The translations under genes and the position numbers were made by a program. A DNA stretch of 64,000 nucleotides from Corynebacterium imitans (GTDB lineage: Bacteria > Actinomycetota > Actinomycetes > Mycobacteriales > Mycobacteriaceae): the NCBI RefSeq assembly GCF_000739455.1, contig NZ_CP009211.1, positions 695,660 through 759,659 on the forward strand, in the 5' to 3' direction. Positions 1-12,738 of this stretch are shown in pieces. Below the pieces are notes generated by a model. The model was not told the DNA's origin. It saw only the letters and a list, made by a program, of their open reading frames with translations, and made no database searches. Within the stretch, counting starts at the first letter, position 1, and every line of letters begins with the position of its first letter.

Positions 1-745
<745 letters not shown>

Positions 746-924
746 ACCCCAACCACAACACACGTGGTCTTGGTAAACACATCAAACCGTGTGAAACAAC
801 AAAAGCATTCGCGTCCACTGTGCAGTCACTGACACAACACACTCGTGTGTCAACACATGCAATAAGAAAATATTGTGTCACCAACAACCAACAACACTGG
901 TTGACTGGCATGCCCCCAAAGGTG

Positions 925-1043
925 TGTCGGTGGTTGATGGCGGCGGGGAAACGCCCGGTCCCATTCCGAACCCGGAAGCTAAGCCCGCCCGCGCCGATGG
1001 TACTGCACTCGGGAGGGTGTGGGAGAGTAGGTTACCGCCGACC
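925..1043 (+). rRNA. rrf: 5S ribosomal RNA
   Basis: The canonical 5S core is present: GGTCCCATTCCGAACCCGGA at about 957-976 and the GGGAGAGTAGG stretch at 1021-1031, with complementary GTCGGTGG and CCGCCGAC ends forming helix I. It lies about 180 nt after the 23S tail and is followed at once by a strong terminator, so it closes the rRNA operon. The spacer 746-924 is A/C-rich and shows no tRNA. Confidence 0.93.
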
Positions 1044-1060
1044 CAACAACTTCAAACACA

Positions 1061-1107
1061 GCACCCCGCCTTGGACCCTGTACGGTCCCAGGCGGGGTGC
1101 CTTTTGT
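1061..1107 (+). terminator. Rho-independent terminator of the rRNA operon
   Basis: A perfect 10-bp GC stem, GCACCCCGCC (1061-1070) with GGCGGGGTGC (1091-1100), is followed by CTTTTGT. It lies 18 nt after the 5S gene. Confidence 0.9.
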
Positions 1108-1396
1108 CATGCCCCGGGGTGCGTGGCCGTGGGCCGACACCCCCAGGGGGGTGGAATGAGTTTGTAATAAGCGCGCGGTTCAGCGGTGTTTGCCCTGGTG
1201 GCGGGAATTCGATTACAACATCATTCCACCACACCACCGGATCGTGGTCTGCGGGGTGCTGTTGCCATGCCCGGGGTGTGTGGGCGTGGGCCGACACCCC
1301 AGGGGGAGTGGAATCATTGTGTCACGAGCCCGCATTACAACCGTGTTTCGCCTGGTCGGCGGAAACCCGAAGCAACATCATTCCACCACACCACCG
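1092..1396. repeat. Two diverged direct copies of a structured ~145-bp element
   Basis: Copy 1 (1092-1239) and copy 2 (1251-1396) share GCGGGGTGC, CATGCCCGGGGTG, GTGGGCCGACACCCC, GTGGAAT and ATCATTCCACCACACCACCG in the same order, offset by about 158 bp. Each copy holds two internal inverted repeats: GGGGTG...CACCCC, and GTGGAAT...ATTCCAC (1151/1221 in copy 1, 1308/1380 in copy 2). The short open frames across it are not coding-like. From 1397 to the next gene at 1624 I see only a minus-strand terminator. Confidence 0.7.
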
Positions 1397-1571
1397 CCAA
1401 ACCCGTACCCCGCGTGCCGTGCCGACACCGCCACACGCCCGCAACACACACCGAGCACCAGGCGATATCACACCAGCGGTTACACCACTGAAGCCGATGA
1501 CGAACCGCTTTGTGGCGCGCGTACACCGCTATGCCCACAACGTTCCGGGCCTGGTCACGGAAGTCTAGACA

Positions 1572-1609
1572 CAAAAAGCCCGGTCCCAATACGGAGAAGG
1601 GGTCCGGGC
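1572..1609 (-). terminator. Terminator downstream of the DUF3239 gene
   Basis: Read on the minus strand, GCCCGGACCCC (1609-1599) pairs with GGGACCGGGC (1587-1578), with one mismatch, and TTTTTGTGT follows. It lies 15 nt past the stop of the gene ending at 1624. Confidence 0.75.
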
Positions 1610-1623
1610 GCGAAAGACAACTG

Positions 1624-2271
1624 CTATGACAAGGCGACCAACGAGTTCTTCGCGGAAGCAACCAGCTCCGCATCCTTGCGTGCCTTCTCCAGTCGCTGCC
1701 ATTGGTCTTGGGGGATCTCGGCGCGGGCGCGGGAGATAACCTGGGTGTCCGGGGTGGCCCAGGCGATCGGCATGGGTGTGATGACTTGCCACGTGTTCTT
1801 GTCGCGGGAGGTTCGCTGGCCGCCCACGGCGACGACGGGGACCTTGGTGCCGACCGTGTCATGGGTGTTCGGGATGCGCTTGACCACGCGGGAGGTAATC
1901 GCCCAACGGGCCGGGCCCTGCTCGGATGCGTTCATATCAACCAGGGCGGTCAGGGTGAGGGTGGTGCCGGCGTTATCGGTGATGATTGCGGGGGCGAGGG
2001 GGTGGGCGTCGTAAAGCGCCTGGGTCTTGCCCACCGACTTGGGCAAGAGGAGTGCCACGATGAGCATCATCACACCGAAGAGGATGAGGCCCACCGAGGC
2101 GAGGAGCCGCCAGGGCGAGGTGGGGCTGATGAAGATCCACGAGGCAATGCCGCCCAATACGCACAGGACGAAGATGGCGATGCCGGAGATCACCATGCTC
2201 TTTGTGTCTTGGAGTAGCTCGTTGTGCTGCTTGGCGTAGTCTTCATCAACCTCGAAATGAAACGTGTTCAT
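1624..2271 (-). CDS. DUF3239 family membrane protein
   Basis: A 215-residue protein with an acidic N-terminus (MNTFHFEVDEDYAKQHN) and two transmembrane helices at about 30-52 and 60-82. A soluble C-terminal domain of about 130 residues follows and probably faces the cytoplasm. The layout and the PLAPAIIT and ALVDMNASEQGPARWAI segments fit the corynebacterial DUF3239 family, whose function is unknown. The ATG at 2271 is preferred over the TTG at 2280. The gene starts 11 nt after the helicase stop, so the two are probably co-transcribed. Its own terminator follows. Confidence 0.75.
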   Translation of the reverse strand: MNTFHFEVDEDYAKQHNELLQDTKSMVISGIAIFVLCVLGGIASWIFISPTSPWRLLASVGLILFGVMMLIVALLLPKSVGKTQALYDAHPLAPAIITDNAGTTLTLTALVDMNASEQGPARWAITSRVVKRIPNTHDTVGTKVPVVAVGGQRTSRDKNTWQVITPMPIAWATPDTQVISRARAEIPQDQWQRLEKARKDAELVASAKNSLVALS

Positions 2272-2282
2272 GGCAGACAAGT

Positions 2283-3923
2283 CTATAGGTCGGCGGCGTC
2301 GACGAGCCGGTAGGCGTACCCCTGTTCGGCGAGGAAGCGCTGGCGGTGGACAGCGTATTCGGCGTCGAGCGTGTCGCGCGCAACGATGGTGTAGAAGATC
2401 GCCTCGGCGCCGTCCTGTTTCGGACGGAGCAGGCGGCCCAATCGCTGCGCTTCTTCTTGGCGGGATCCGAAGGTGCCGGAGACCTGGATGGCTACCGCTG
2501 CCTCGGGCAGGTCGATGGAGAAGTTGGCTACCTTTGACACCACGAGCGTGGAGATTTGGCCCTCGCGGAAGGCCTGGAAGGCCTCCTCCCGTTTCTTTGT
2601 GCTCGTCTTCCCGTGGATCAGTGGTGCGCCCGTGCGCTCAGCAATCTCCTCGAGCTGATCCACGTAGGCGCCAATGATCAGCGTCTGCTGACCTGCGTGC
2701 TGTGCGAGAAGGGTTTCGACGGCACGGAGCTTGCCGCGCGAGCAGGCGGCGAGCCGGTAGCGCTCGCGGGTCTCGGCGGTGGCGTAGGTGAGGCGCTCAT
2801 CCTCGCTGAGGGTGGTGCGGACTTCGACGCACTCAGCGGTTGCGATGTAGCCGGCCATCTCGAGTTCCTTCCACGGGGCGTCGTAGCGCTTGGGTCCGAT
2901 GAGCGAGAACACGTCGTCCTCGCGGCCGTCCTCGCGCACAAGCGTTGCGGTCAAGCCAAGGCGGCGGCGCGACTGCAGGTCTGCGGCCATGCGGAAGACA
3001 GGGGCGGGCAGGAGGTGGACCTCGTCGTAGATGATCAGGCCCCAGTCGCGGGAGTCGAAGAGTTCGAGGGCTCGGTACTCGCCCTTTGTCTTGCGGGTGA
3101 CGACTTGGTAGGTCGCGATGGTGACAGGGCGGATTTCCTTCTTCTCGCCGGAGTACTCGCCGATCTCGTTTGGGGTGAGGGTGGTGCGGCGCAAAAGTTC
3201 GTCGCGCCACTGGCGGCCCGCCACCGTGTTGGTCACCAGGATCAGCGTGGTGGTCTGCGCCTGCGCCATAGAGGCCGCGCCTACGATCGTCTTGCCCGCG
3301 CCGCAGGGCAGCACGACCACACCGGAGCCGCCCTCCCAGAAGGATTCGGTGGCGTACTGCTGATAGTCGCGGAGTTGCCAGCCGTCCTGGTCGAGCTGGA
3401 TCGGGTGGTGCTCGCCGTCGACGTAACCGGCGAGGTCCTCGACGGGCCACCCGAGTTTGGTCAGTTCCTGTTTGATCTGACCGCGGGCAGACGGGTGGAC
3501 GGGGACGGAGGTGGCGTCGATAAGCGAGCCGATGAGCGGGCGAATCTTTTTACTGCGGGTGACCTCGGTGAGCAGTGCGGGCTCATCCGCTTCCAGGATG
3601 AGGCCATGGGCGGGGTGTTGCACGAGCTTGAGGCGGCCGTAGCGGGCCATGGTTTCTGCGACGCTGATGAGCAGCGGCTGCGGGACGGGGAAGCGGGAGT
3701 AGCGCTCGAGCGTGTCGACGGCCTGCTCGGCGTCGAAGCCGGCGGCGCGCGCGTTCCACAGCGCGAGCGGGGTGATGCGGTAGGTGTGGATGTGCTCGGG
3801 CGCGCGCTCGAGCTCCGCGAAGGGGGCAAGCGCGGCGCGGGCCTTCGGCGCGTCCGGGTGTGCAACCTCTAAAAGGACGGTGTTGTCCGATTGGACGATG
3901 AGGGGGCCGTCGCCGAGGGGCAT
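2283..3923 (-). CDS. DNA repair helicase of the XPB (ERCC3/Ssl2) type
   Basis: A 546-residue superfamily 2 helicase, homologous to mycobacterial XPB (Rv0861c). After an N-terminal damage-recognition-like region (about 1-170) come the Walker A motif LPCGAGKT (about residue 205), a DEVH box (YDEVHLLPAP), motif III GLTAT, and the C-terminal RecA-like domain with QEEAQRLGRLLRP (motif VI). Bacterial XPB is a 3'-5' DNA helicase; its cellular repair role is not settled. The ATG at 3923 has a clear AAAGGAG five nt upstream, so the 35 extra residues of the longest frame are excluded. The divergent dehydrogenase starts 62 bp away. Confidence 0.92.
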   Translation of the reverse strand: MPLGDGPLIVQSDNTVLLEVAHPDAPKARAALAPFAELERAPEHIHTYRITPLALWNARAAGFDAEQAVDTLERYSRFPVPQPLLISVAETMARYGRLKLVQHPAHGLILEADEPALLTEVTRSKKIRPLIGSLIDATSVPVHPSARGQIKQELTKLGWPVEDLAGYVDGEHHPIQLDQDGWQLRDYQQYATESFWEGGSGVVVLPCGAGKTIVGAASMAQAQTTTLILVTNTVAGRQWRDELLRRTTLTPNEIGEYSGEKKEIRPVTIATYQVVTRKTKGEYRALELFDSRDWGLIIYDEVHLLPAPVFRMAADLQSRRRLGLTATLVREDGREDDVFSLIGPKRYDAPWKELEMAGYIATAECVEVRTTLSEDERLTYATAETRERYRLAACSRGKLRAVETLLAQHAGQQTLIIGAYVDQLEEIAERTGAPLIHGKTSTKKREEAFQAFREGQISTLVVSKVANFSIDLPEAAVAIQVSGTFGSRQEEAQRLGRLLRPKQDGAEAIFYTIVARDTLDAEYAVHRQRFLAEQGYAYRLVDAADL

Positions 3924-3984
3924 GGGGCTCCTTTCTTTCCCAGAACTCGTGTGCTGGAAGTAGTCTAGCCCTAAAGTGGTACCT

Positions 3985-6809
<2,825 letters not shown>

Positions 6810-6813
<4 letters not shown>

Positions 6814-8846
6814 GCCAGCTCAACCTCGGCAACGCGGGGGATGGGCAGGCGCACGACCGCATCCGTTGACTCGTTGAGGAGATCGGCTCGGCCCGCGCGG
6901 ACCGAGAGCGGCAGCGCGGTGAGCGTTTGTTTCTCGCCTGCGCTGTCGAAGTAGGTGACGCGGACGTGCCTGCGGGCCCTAGCCGCGGCCTGGAGGGTCT
7001 CGGTGGGGGACTGGGCCGCAGCGGCGTGCGGCGCGCCATTTTCGTGTGCGAGGAGCCGGGCGACTAATTGCTCGGTCAGCTCTTCGCCCACGCGCTGCGT
7101 TTTGGGCAGTGCTGCAGGTGTCGGGCGGACGAGTGCAGGTTCGGGGGCGATGTCGAGCGTGGCGCCGTCTGCGTCTTCGGCGGCTGGCTGCAGGCCTGCC
7201 TCGCGCAGTGCTCTTAACAGTTTGGGCAGGGGCAGATCGGAGACGGCCACGGTTGGGGCGAGTACCCGCAGTGGGGTGTGCTGGGCAGCGGTGGCGATGA
7301 GTGCCGGGTCGGCGCTGCGGAGGTAGCTCATCGCGTGGCCGGCGCGGATGGCACCGTGGGTGCGCGCGACGTCGTCAAGCAAAAAGCTCAAAGATTGGGG
7401 CACCTCGCCCAGAGTGTGCGCCTCGAGCCAGGTCTTGAGCTCCTCGGCGGTGCGGCCGGCGTCGAAGGCGCGGCGCACCGAGGCGTCGCTGACGCGCCAC
7501 ACGCTGGCCAGGCCGGGGGATTCGAGCTCGGCGAAGGACTCGAGGACCGCTGCCATCGCGGGAGGGAGGGGGCCGGGCGCGAGGATGGTCAGGTCGGCCT
7601 GGGCGATGACGGCGTCGATCTCGGCGGGGACGAGCTCGCGGGTCGCGGCGGCGACGTCTTCGCGCTCAAGCAGGGCGCGTAGGGGCGTGGACGGGGTGGG
7701 CGCGAGCGCACCGAACGTGCGGGCCTCACCGCAGAGGGCGGTGACGCGCTCTGGGCGCAGGCCCGCGGCGTCGAGTGGGGCGTAGAAGAGGAGCTGCTGC
7801 GGGTCGCCGCTGTGGCGGACCACCATCTCTTTAGCGCGGCGTAGGTCGGGTTCGCGGGATTCGGAATGCAGCAGTTTGGCGGTGTCGAGTCGCCAGGGGG
7901 AGGCGAGCCAGCCCGCGAGCAGGATCGCCCACTGGTCGGCGATCGTGGCGTCGCACCAGGAGAGCGCGTCCTTGGTGGCGGCGAGGCAGTCCTGCTCGTC
8001 GACCGGGCCGCAGCCGAGAAGTCCTGCCGCGTGGCCTACCGTGATGAGCAGACGGGTGTCGAAGCCGAGGGCTTTCTCCAACGCTGCGAGCGCGCGCACG
8101 CCCACGGAGCCGTCCTTGTTTAAGGCGACGGGGGAGCGCATGAGGAAAGTAAGTAGTTGGCGCATCTGGCGCACCGCTTCGAGCCCAGCGGCGGTGGCGT
8201 CGGCGTCGACCTTCGCCTGGTCCACTTCCTGCGTCGGGGGCGGGGTGAGCGGGTGCTCGCGCGGGGTGCGGCCACGGAGGGCCAGAAGCACGGGCTCGGG
8301 TAGGCGCACAGAGTGCTCGTTGTAGCGATCGATAAGGCCTGAAGCTAGAAGGCGCGCGGCCGGGGTTGTAGGATCCGCGTCCGGTGCCGCGGCCTTGGAG
8401 ACGCCGATGCCGCCGCCCGCGGCCAGGGATTCGAGGACTTTGCGCTGGCGCTCGTCGAGGGCGGCGAGCTTTGCGTCTAAATCGGCAGGGATGCGGTCGG
8501 CGACGCGCCAGGCTGGAGGCAGCGGGGCGACCGCGCCGGGGGCGACGCGTACGTCACCCTCGTTGCCCGCGGGGTAGATGAGCGCGGCGTCGGTGAGGGC
8601 GGTGATGTCTTCTGCGGGGGTGGCGGGGGTGAGTTCCGCGCCGGCGTCGACAAGCGATTGCAGCGCGGCGAGCTCTGCGGCGTTCAGCGTGCGCAGCGCC
8701 CGTGCGGTGGAGGCGGACTGCGTCAGCCTGGTGGCGAGCGACGCCAGCGACGGCGGAGGCGGGAAGAACGCGTCCGGGCGCGCGGCGATGAGGCGGCGCA
8801 GGGAGTCGGGGGTGAGCTGTGCAAGTGCGTTGGCGAAGTCAGTCAT
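6810..8846 (-). CDS. Helicase-associated domain protein (XPB/Ssl2-like partner)
   Basis: A 678-residue Ala/Leu/Arg-rich protein without Walker motifs. Its position beside the XPB helicase and its make-up match the actinobacterial family annotated as helicase-associated or XPB/Ssl2-like C-terminal domain protein (Rv0862c in M. tuberculosis). The role is inferred: a DNA-binding partner of the XPB helicase. The start at 8846 (MTDFANALAQL) is chosen because the family begins with this type of segment. The frame extends 15 codons further upstream. The stop (complement of CTA, 6810-6812) overlaps the dehydrogenase TAA. Confidence 0.75.
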
Positions 8847-8902
8847 GGTGCAAATTTGTAGTTTACGTGCGTTTTGTACGCGGACATGCAAGAATAAGTG
8901 GC

Positions 8903-9097
8903 ATGGCTAAAGATGTACAGAAGATCGGCCGCGCAAACCCGGCGTGGCCCGAGCACACCCACGGTAATGGTCACCCTGTGACGGAGCTTTCTTCGAAGCT
9001 GGCGGGCGCTTCCAGCCCCTTCGGCGACGACCTGGTCCTGCCGATGCCGGCTGAGGAAACCGGCTACGTGCACACGACCACGCGCATCAACCGCTAA
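8903..9097 (+). CDS. Small conserved actinobacterial protein (Rv0863-position homologue)
   Basis: A 64-residue protein, MAKDVQKIGRANPAWPEH to TTTRINR, with no membrane segment, cysteines or known motif. It occupies the place of Rv0863 in the conserved order XPB - helicase-associated - small protein - Rpf. It is divergent from the helicase-associated gene. The ATG is 7 nt after AAGAAT (8890-8895) and lacks a ribosome binding site, consistent with a leaderless mRNA. Function unknown. Confidence 0.7.
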   Translation: MAKDVQKIGRANPAWPEHTHGNGHPVTELSSKLAGASSPFGDDLVLPMPAEETGYVHTTTRINR

Positions 9098-9158
9098 AAA
9101 GGGCTGCTCGTACCGCCTGCGGCGTGATTGCGCGCTGGCAGGCGGGTTTCGCATTCCT

Positions 9159-9197
9159 TAAAAAGTGCCTCCCCGGGTAAAGGGGAGGCACTTTTTC
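9159..9197. terminator. Bidirectional terminator
   Basis: AAAAAGTGCCTCCCC (9160-9174) and GGGGAGGCACTTTTT (9182-9196) form a perfect 15-bp stem with T-tracts on both strands. It ends the small gene at 8903 and insulates rpf on the other strand. Confidence 0.92.
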
Positions 9198-9209
9198 ATG
9201 CGCGCAGCG

Positions 9210-9251
9210 AAAAGCGCCGCGGCCACGCGAGGTGCGTGCGCCGCGGCGCTT
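9210..9251 (-). terminator. Terminator of rpf
   Basis: On the minus strand AAGCGCCGCGG (9251-9241) pairs with CCGCGGCGCTT (9222-9212), followed by TTCG. It lies 16 nt after the rpf stop codon. Confidence 0.8.
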
Positions 9252-9267
9252 AAATACAGCCTTTGGT

Positions 9268-9993
<726 letters not shown>

Positions 9994-10120
9994 TTACGTT
10001 GCGGGTCAGCCTAGCGGTTTATAACGATTGAGTCACGTTATGGGCACGGTTTGTGACCGTCCGGGGTGGACTGTGGGGGAGCGACCGCTTAACGACGCTG
10101 GTCAGCGCGTTACAAAAAGA

Positions 10121-10142
10121 TAACGTGATCTGCATCACGTTA
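10121..10142. promoter_or_regulatory. GlxR/CRP-type palindromic operator between rpf1 and cspB
   Basis: TAACGTGATCTGCATCACGTTA has perfect GTGA-N6-TCAC half-sites and differs from the GlxR/CRP consensus TGTGA-N6-TCACA only at the outer bases. GlxR (cAMP-responsive) control of an rpf gene is known in C. glutamicum. The site is 173 bp upstream of rpf1 and 107 bp upstream of cspB. The rest of the 300-bp gap shows no gene; -35/-10 boxes are not clear-cut. Confidence 0.7.
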
Positions 10143-10248
10143 GGTGTGGCTGTGGTGGAGGGGAGGAGGGAAGGTACCATCACCTCTTTCGTTATTGTGA
10201 AGGTAATGCCCCCGAGGTGGGCACGAGAAAAGTAAAGGAAGATGCAAT

Positions 10249-10632
10249 ATGCCTATTGGAAAGGTGAAGTGGTTCGACGCCGAGAAGGGCTTCGGCTTCG
10301 CATCCAACCCGGGTGAAGAGGACGTCTTCATCGGCAAGTCCGTCCTCCCCGACGGCGTAGAGGAGCTCGTCCCGGGCCAGCGCGTCGAATTCGACTTCGC
10401 GGCCGGCCGCAAGGGCCCGCAGGCGCTGCGCGTCAAGGTACTCGACAGTCCGAAGCGCCGCCCGGTACACCGGCACAAGCCGGAGCAGCTGGGCAGCATG
10501 CTCGCCGACGTCATGACGATGATTGAGACGCAGGTGCAGCCGGCGCTCACGCAGGGCCGCTACCCGGAGCGCAAAGAGGCGCGCCAGGTCGCAGAAATTC
10601 TGCGCGCCGTCGCCCGCGAGCTCGACGCTTAA
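10249..10632 (+). CDS. cspB: Cold-shock domain protein CspB
   Basis: A 127-residue protein. The N-terminal 66 residues form a cold-shock domain with both RNA-binding motifs (KGFGFA and DVFIG). About 60 further residues are basic and helical, as in the long actinobacterial CspB (Rv0871). It is a nucleic-acid chaperone and transcription antiterminator in the cytoplasm. A strong AAAGGAAG site precedes the ATG. It is divergent from rpf1 and shares with it the GlxR-like operator. Confidence 0.92.
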   Translation: MPIGKVKWFDAEKGFGFASNPGEEDVFIGKSVLPDGVEELVPGQRVEFDFAAGRKGPQALRVKVLDSPKRRPVHRHKPEQLGSMLADVMTMIETQVQPALTQGRYPERKEARQVAEILRAVARELDA

Positions 10633-10654
10633 CGGGCAGCGCCGTTAAGCGTCG
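10623..10654. terminator. Bidirectional terminator-like inverted repeat formed by two convergent gene ends
   Basis: CGACGCTTAACGG (10623-10635) and CCGTTAAGCGTCG (10642-10654) are perfect 13-bp complements around a 6-nt loop. The left arm holds the last codons and TAA of cspB; the right arm holds the last codons and TAA of the DUF2771 gene. No T-tract follows. Confidence 0.65.
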
Positions 10655-11151
10655 TTAAGCGCGACCGACCACGTGGCGAGGACAGGGATCTCTTCCCCGT
10701 CTTCGCCTTTATCTATCTCCAGGGCGGAGACCTCAGCGACGACCAAGCGCGCGCCAGTGTCGGTCACGGCGTCGATGGTGTGCTCGTTGGCTTCGTGGGA
10801 TTGGAAGACCCTCTCGTCGTTGGCGGCCGGGTCGTCGTAAATGGCGAGCAGGCGCCACCCGGAGCTGGAGATCTCCTCCGGCACCGAAATGGTCAATTCC
10901 TTCGCCTCACCCGCGTCTATCGTGGGCGGCTCGCCCCCGTCGCACTGTTCATCGAGTGGGCAGACCGTGTACGGCGCAAGTTCCTCTGCGGCCTCGCCCG
11001 CGGACACCTCAACGCGGATATCGCGCACCGGAGTAGAGGGGCTGGTGCGCTGCCACTCCAAGAAGGCGTAAATGCCCGCAACCAGCACGATCACCCCCAC
11101 CGCAATGACGGCGATCTGCTTGCCCCATGAACTCGCACCCGGTTTAGCCAT
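10645..11151 (-). CDS. DUF2771 family membrane-anchored protein
   Basis: A 168-residue protein with one N-terminal transmembrane helix (about 10-30, IAVIAVGVIVLVAGIYAFL) and an exported acidic domain containing one cysteine pair (CPLDEQC). This is the layout of actinobacterial DUF2771 proteins, whose function is unknown. It probably sits on the outer face of the cytoplasmic membrane. The ATG is 7 nt after TAGACT (11164-11159) with no Shine-Dalgarno, so the mRNA is probably leaderless. It converges on cspB with 12 nt between stops. Confidence 0.75.
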   Translation of the reverse strand: MAKPGASSWGKQIAVIAVGVIVLVAGIYAFLEWQRTSPSTPVRDIRVEVSAGEAAEELAPYTVCPLDEQCDGGEPPTIDAGEAKELTISVPEEISSSGWRLLAIYDDPAANDERVFQSHEANEHTIDAVTDTGARLVVAEVSALEIDKGEDGEEIPVLATWSVALNDA

Positions 11152-11175
11152 AGTGGTCAGTCTAAACCAGCGCCG

Positions 11176-11982
11176 TTACTCGGCGGGTTCGAAGGTCACG
11201 CGGTACATATCCGGCCAGCGTTTGCCGGTGAAGAGGAACTCCTCGGTGTCCGACAGGTGCGCGATGCCGTTGAGGACGTTGTTGGGGTCATCCTCGGCGT
11301 TGTTGGGGAGCGCGGAGGCGTCGATAAGCGCGGTGACCTCGCCCGTGGTGGCGTCGATGCGCACGATATCGGTGGTGGTAAAGACGTTGGCGTAGACCGC
11401 GTCGCCGACGCATTCCAGCTCGTTGAGCCCGGCCACGGGCGCGCCGTTTGCGGTGACGGTAAATCTTTCTCGCTCCGCGAAAGTTTCCGGGTCGAGGCGG
11501 CGCAGCTCCGCCGAGCCGTCGGAGAAGATCAGCTCGTCCTGGCGCGCGCACAGTCCCCAGCCCTCGCCGTCGTAGGTGGCGCGGTCAGTCTCTTCCAGCG
11601 TATTCGCGTCCCGCCGCAGCGCGACACCGTCCTGCCAGGTCAGCTGCCAAACACTATCTCCGACCTGAGTAATACCCTCGCCGAAGAACTCCGGATCCAA
11701 GTCCACGGATGCCAGCTCGGCATCAGCGTTCTCAAGCGTGCGTCGGTAAATGCGCGACTGCCCCTCCTGCCCGGTGCCCACCAAAAGCGTGCCGTCCGCG
11801 GCCACCTCGAGGCCCTGGGTAAAGCTTGCCGAATCGAAGGGGTAGCGCTCCTGCACCACAGCGCGCAGCTTCTCGACGCCACCTGCCGACGCCCCCGGCT
11901 CGACACTGGCACAACCGCCGAGCGCGAGGGCGCACGCCGTAAGCACGCCGGTGACAGAAACGGGGAAAGAGAACTGATGCAT
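11176..11982 (-). CDS. Glutaminyl-peptide cyclotransferase, lipoprotein form
   Basis: A 268-residue protein with a lipoprotein signal (lipobox LGGC, Cys at residue 24) and a beta-propeller-like body: FTQGLE, GEGITQVGDSVWQLTWQDG, YDGEGWGLC, LNELECV, NVLNGIAH. These are signatures of the plant/bacterial glutamine cyclotransferase family (PF05096), which converts N-terminal Gln to pyroglutamate, here outside the membrane. The ATG at 11982 is chosen because CATCAT lies exactly 7 nt upstream, as in other leaderless genes here. The ATG at 11991 would also keep the signal peptide. It is divergent from the DUF3027 gene. Confidence 0.85.
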   Translation of the reverse strand: MHQFSFPVSVTGVLTACALALGGCASVEPGASAGGVEKLRAVVQERYPFDSASFTQGLEVAADGTLLVGTGQEGQSRIYRRTLENADAELASVDLDPEFFGEGITQVGDSVWQLTWQDGVALRRDANTLEETDRATYDGEGWGLCARQDELIFSDGSAELRRLDPETFAERERFTVTANGAPVAGLNELECVGDAVYANVFTTTDIVRIDATTGEVTALIDASALPNNAEDDPNNVLNGIAHLSDTEEFLFTGKRWPDMYRVTFEPAE

Positions 11983-12039
11983 GGCACCCATGATGCACCA
12001 CCGTCGCACCGTCGTGAGACTCTCGCGCATAATGGGGGC

Positions 12040-12729
12040 GTGTCTCAATCCAGAAAACGATCCCGCAACCGGTCCAAGAAGCGTTCCCCACTGCTGAGCG
12101 ATGTCGCCATCGCCACAGCGCGCGCCGCGCTCGAGGAGATCGCCGCGCCCGAGGAAATCGGGGAGCACATCGGCGTCGGAGGACTGAGCCAAAACGTGGC
12201 CACCCACCGCTTCGAGGCCAGTGTCCCCGGCTACGACGGCTGGGAGTGGAACGCCGTGATCGCCTGCGCCACCGGCTCGACCTGGGTGACCGTCAACGAA
12301 GTCGCGCTGATGCCTGCGGCCGGTGCGCTTGAAGCCCCCGATTGGGTGCCCTACTCGGAGCGGCTACGCCCGGGTGACCTCGGCCCCGGCGATATCCTCG
12401 AGCCCGCCCCGGACGACAACCGCATCACCGCGGACTCCTTCTCCCGCCACGCCATCGTCTTCCCCGGCCGCGAGACCAAGCACTACCTCACCGAGCAGGG
12501 CCTGTCGGAAGCGGAGAAGCGCTGGCGCACAGGCGAGTTCGGGCCCAACAGCGAGTTCGCAGAAAAGGCCACCCTGCACTGCCGCACCTGCGCCTTCTAC
12601 GTGCCCATGGGGGAGCCGATCGGCGAGAACTTCGGCGTGTGCACCAACGAGTACTCCGCCGACGGGCGCGTGGTCGCCTCGTCCTACGGCTGCGGCGCGC
12701 ACGCCGACACCACAGTGGACCTGATCTAA
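12040..12729 (+). CDS. DUF3027 family protein
   Basis: A 229-residue soluble protein with a basic Ser/Arg N-terminus, a central region (FEASVPGYDGWEWNAVIA, WVTVNEVALMPAAGAL, PGDLGPGDILEP) and a C-terminal putative metal site (CRTCAFYVP ... FGVCTN ... YGCGAH). This matches actinobacterial DUF3027 proteins, of unknown function. The cysteine spacing suggests zinc binding (inference). The GTG lies 6 nt after CATAAT (12028-12033) and is probably leaderless. It converges on the aminotransferase-like gene. Confidence 0.8.
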   Translation: MSQSRKRSRNRSKKRSPLLSDVAIATARAALEEIAAPEEIGEHIGVGGLSQNVATHRFEASVPGYDGWEWNAVIACATGSTWVTVNEVALMPAAGALEAPDWVPYSERLRPGDLGPGDILEPAPDDNRITADSFSRHAIVFPGRETKHYLTEQGLSEAEKRWRTGEFGPNSEFAEKATLHCRTCAFYVPMGEPIGENFGVCTNEYSADGRVVASSYGCGAHADTTVDLI

Positions 12730-12738
12730 ACCGCCACG

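Noticed and set aside
746..924. tRNA gene in the 23S-5S spacer
   Set aside because: No cloverleaf, GTTC or GGTTC T-loop with matching stems; the spacer is A/C-rich filler.
873..1568. Open frames through 5S rRNA and the downstream repeat
   Set aside because: They overlap an rRNA gene and a terminator and have an unnatural Pro/His/Thr composition.
11257..12040. Long N-terminal extension of the DUF3027 gene
   Set aside because: It runs antisense through the whole glutaminyl cyclotransferase gene; a GTG with a -10 box 6 nt upstream lies at 12040.
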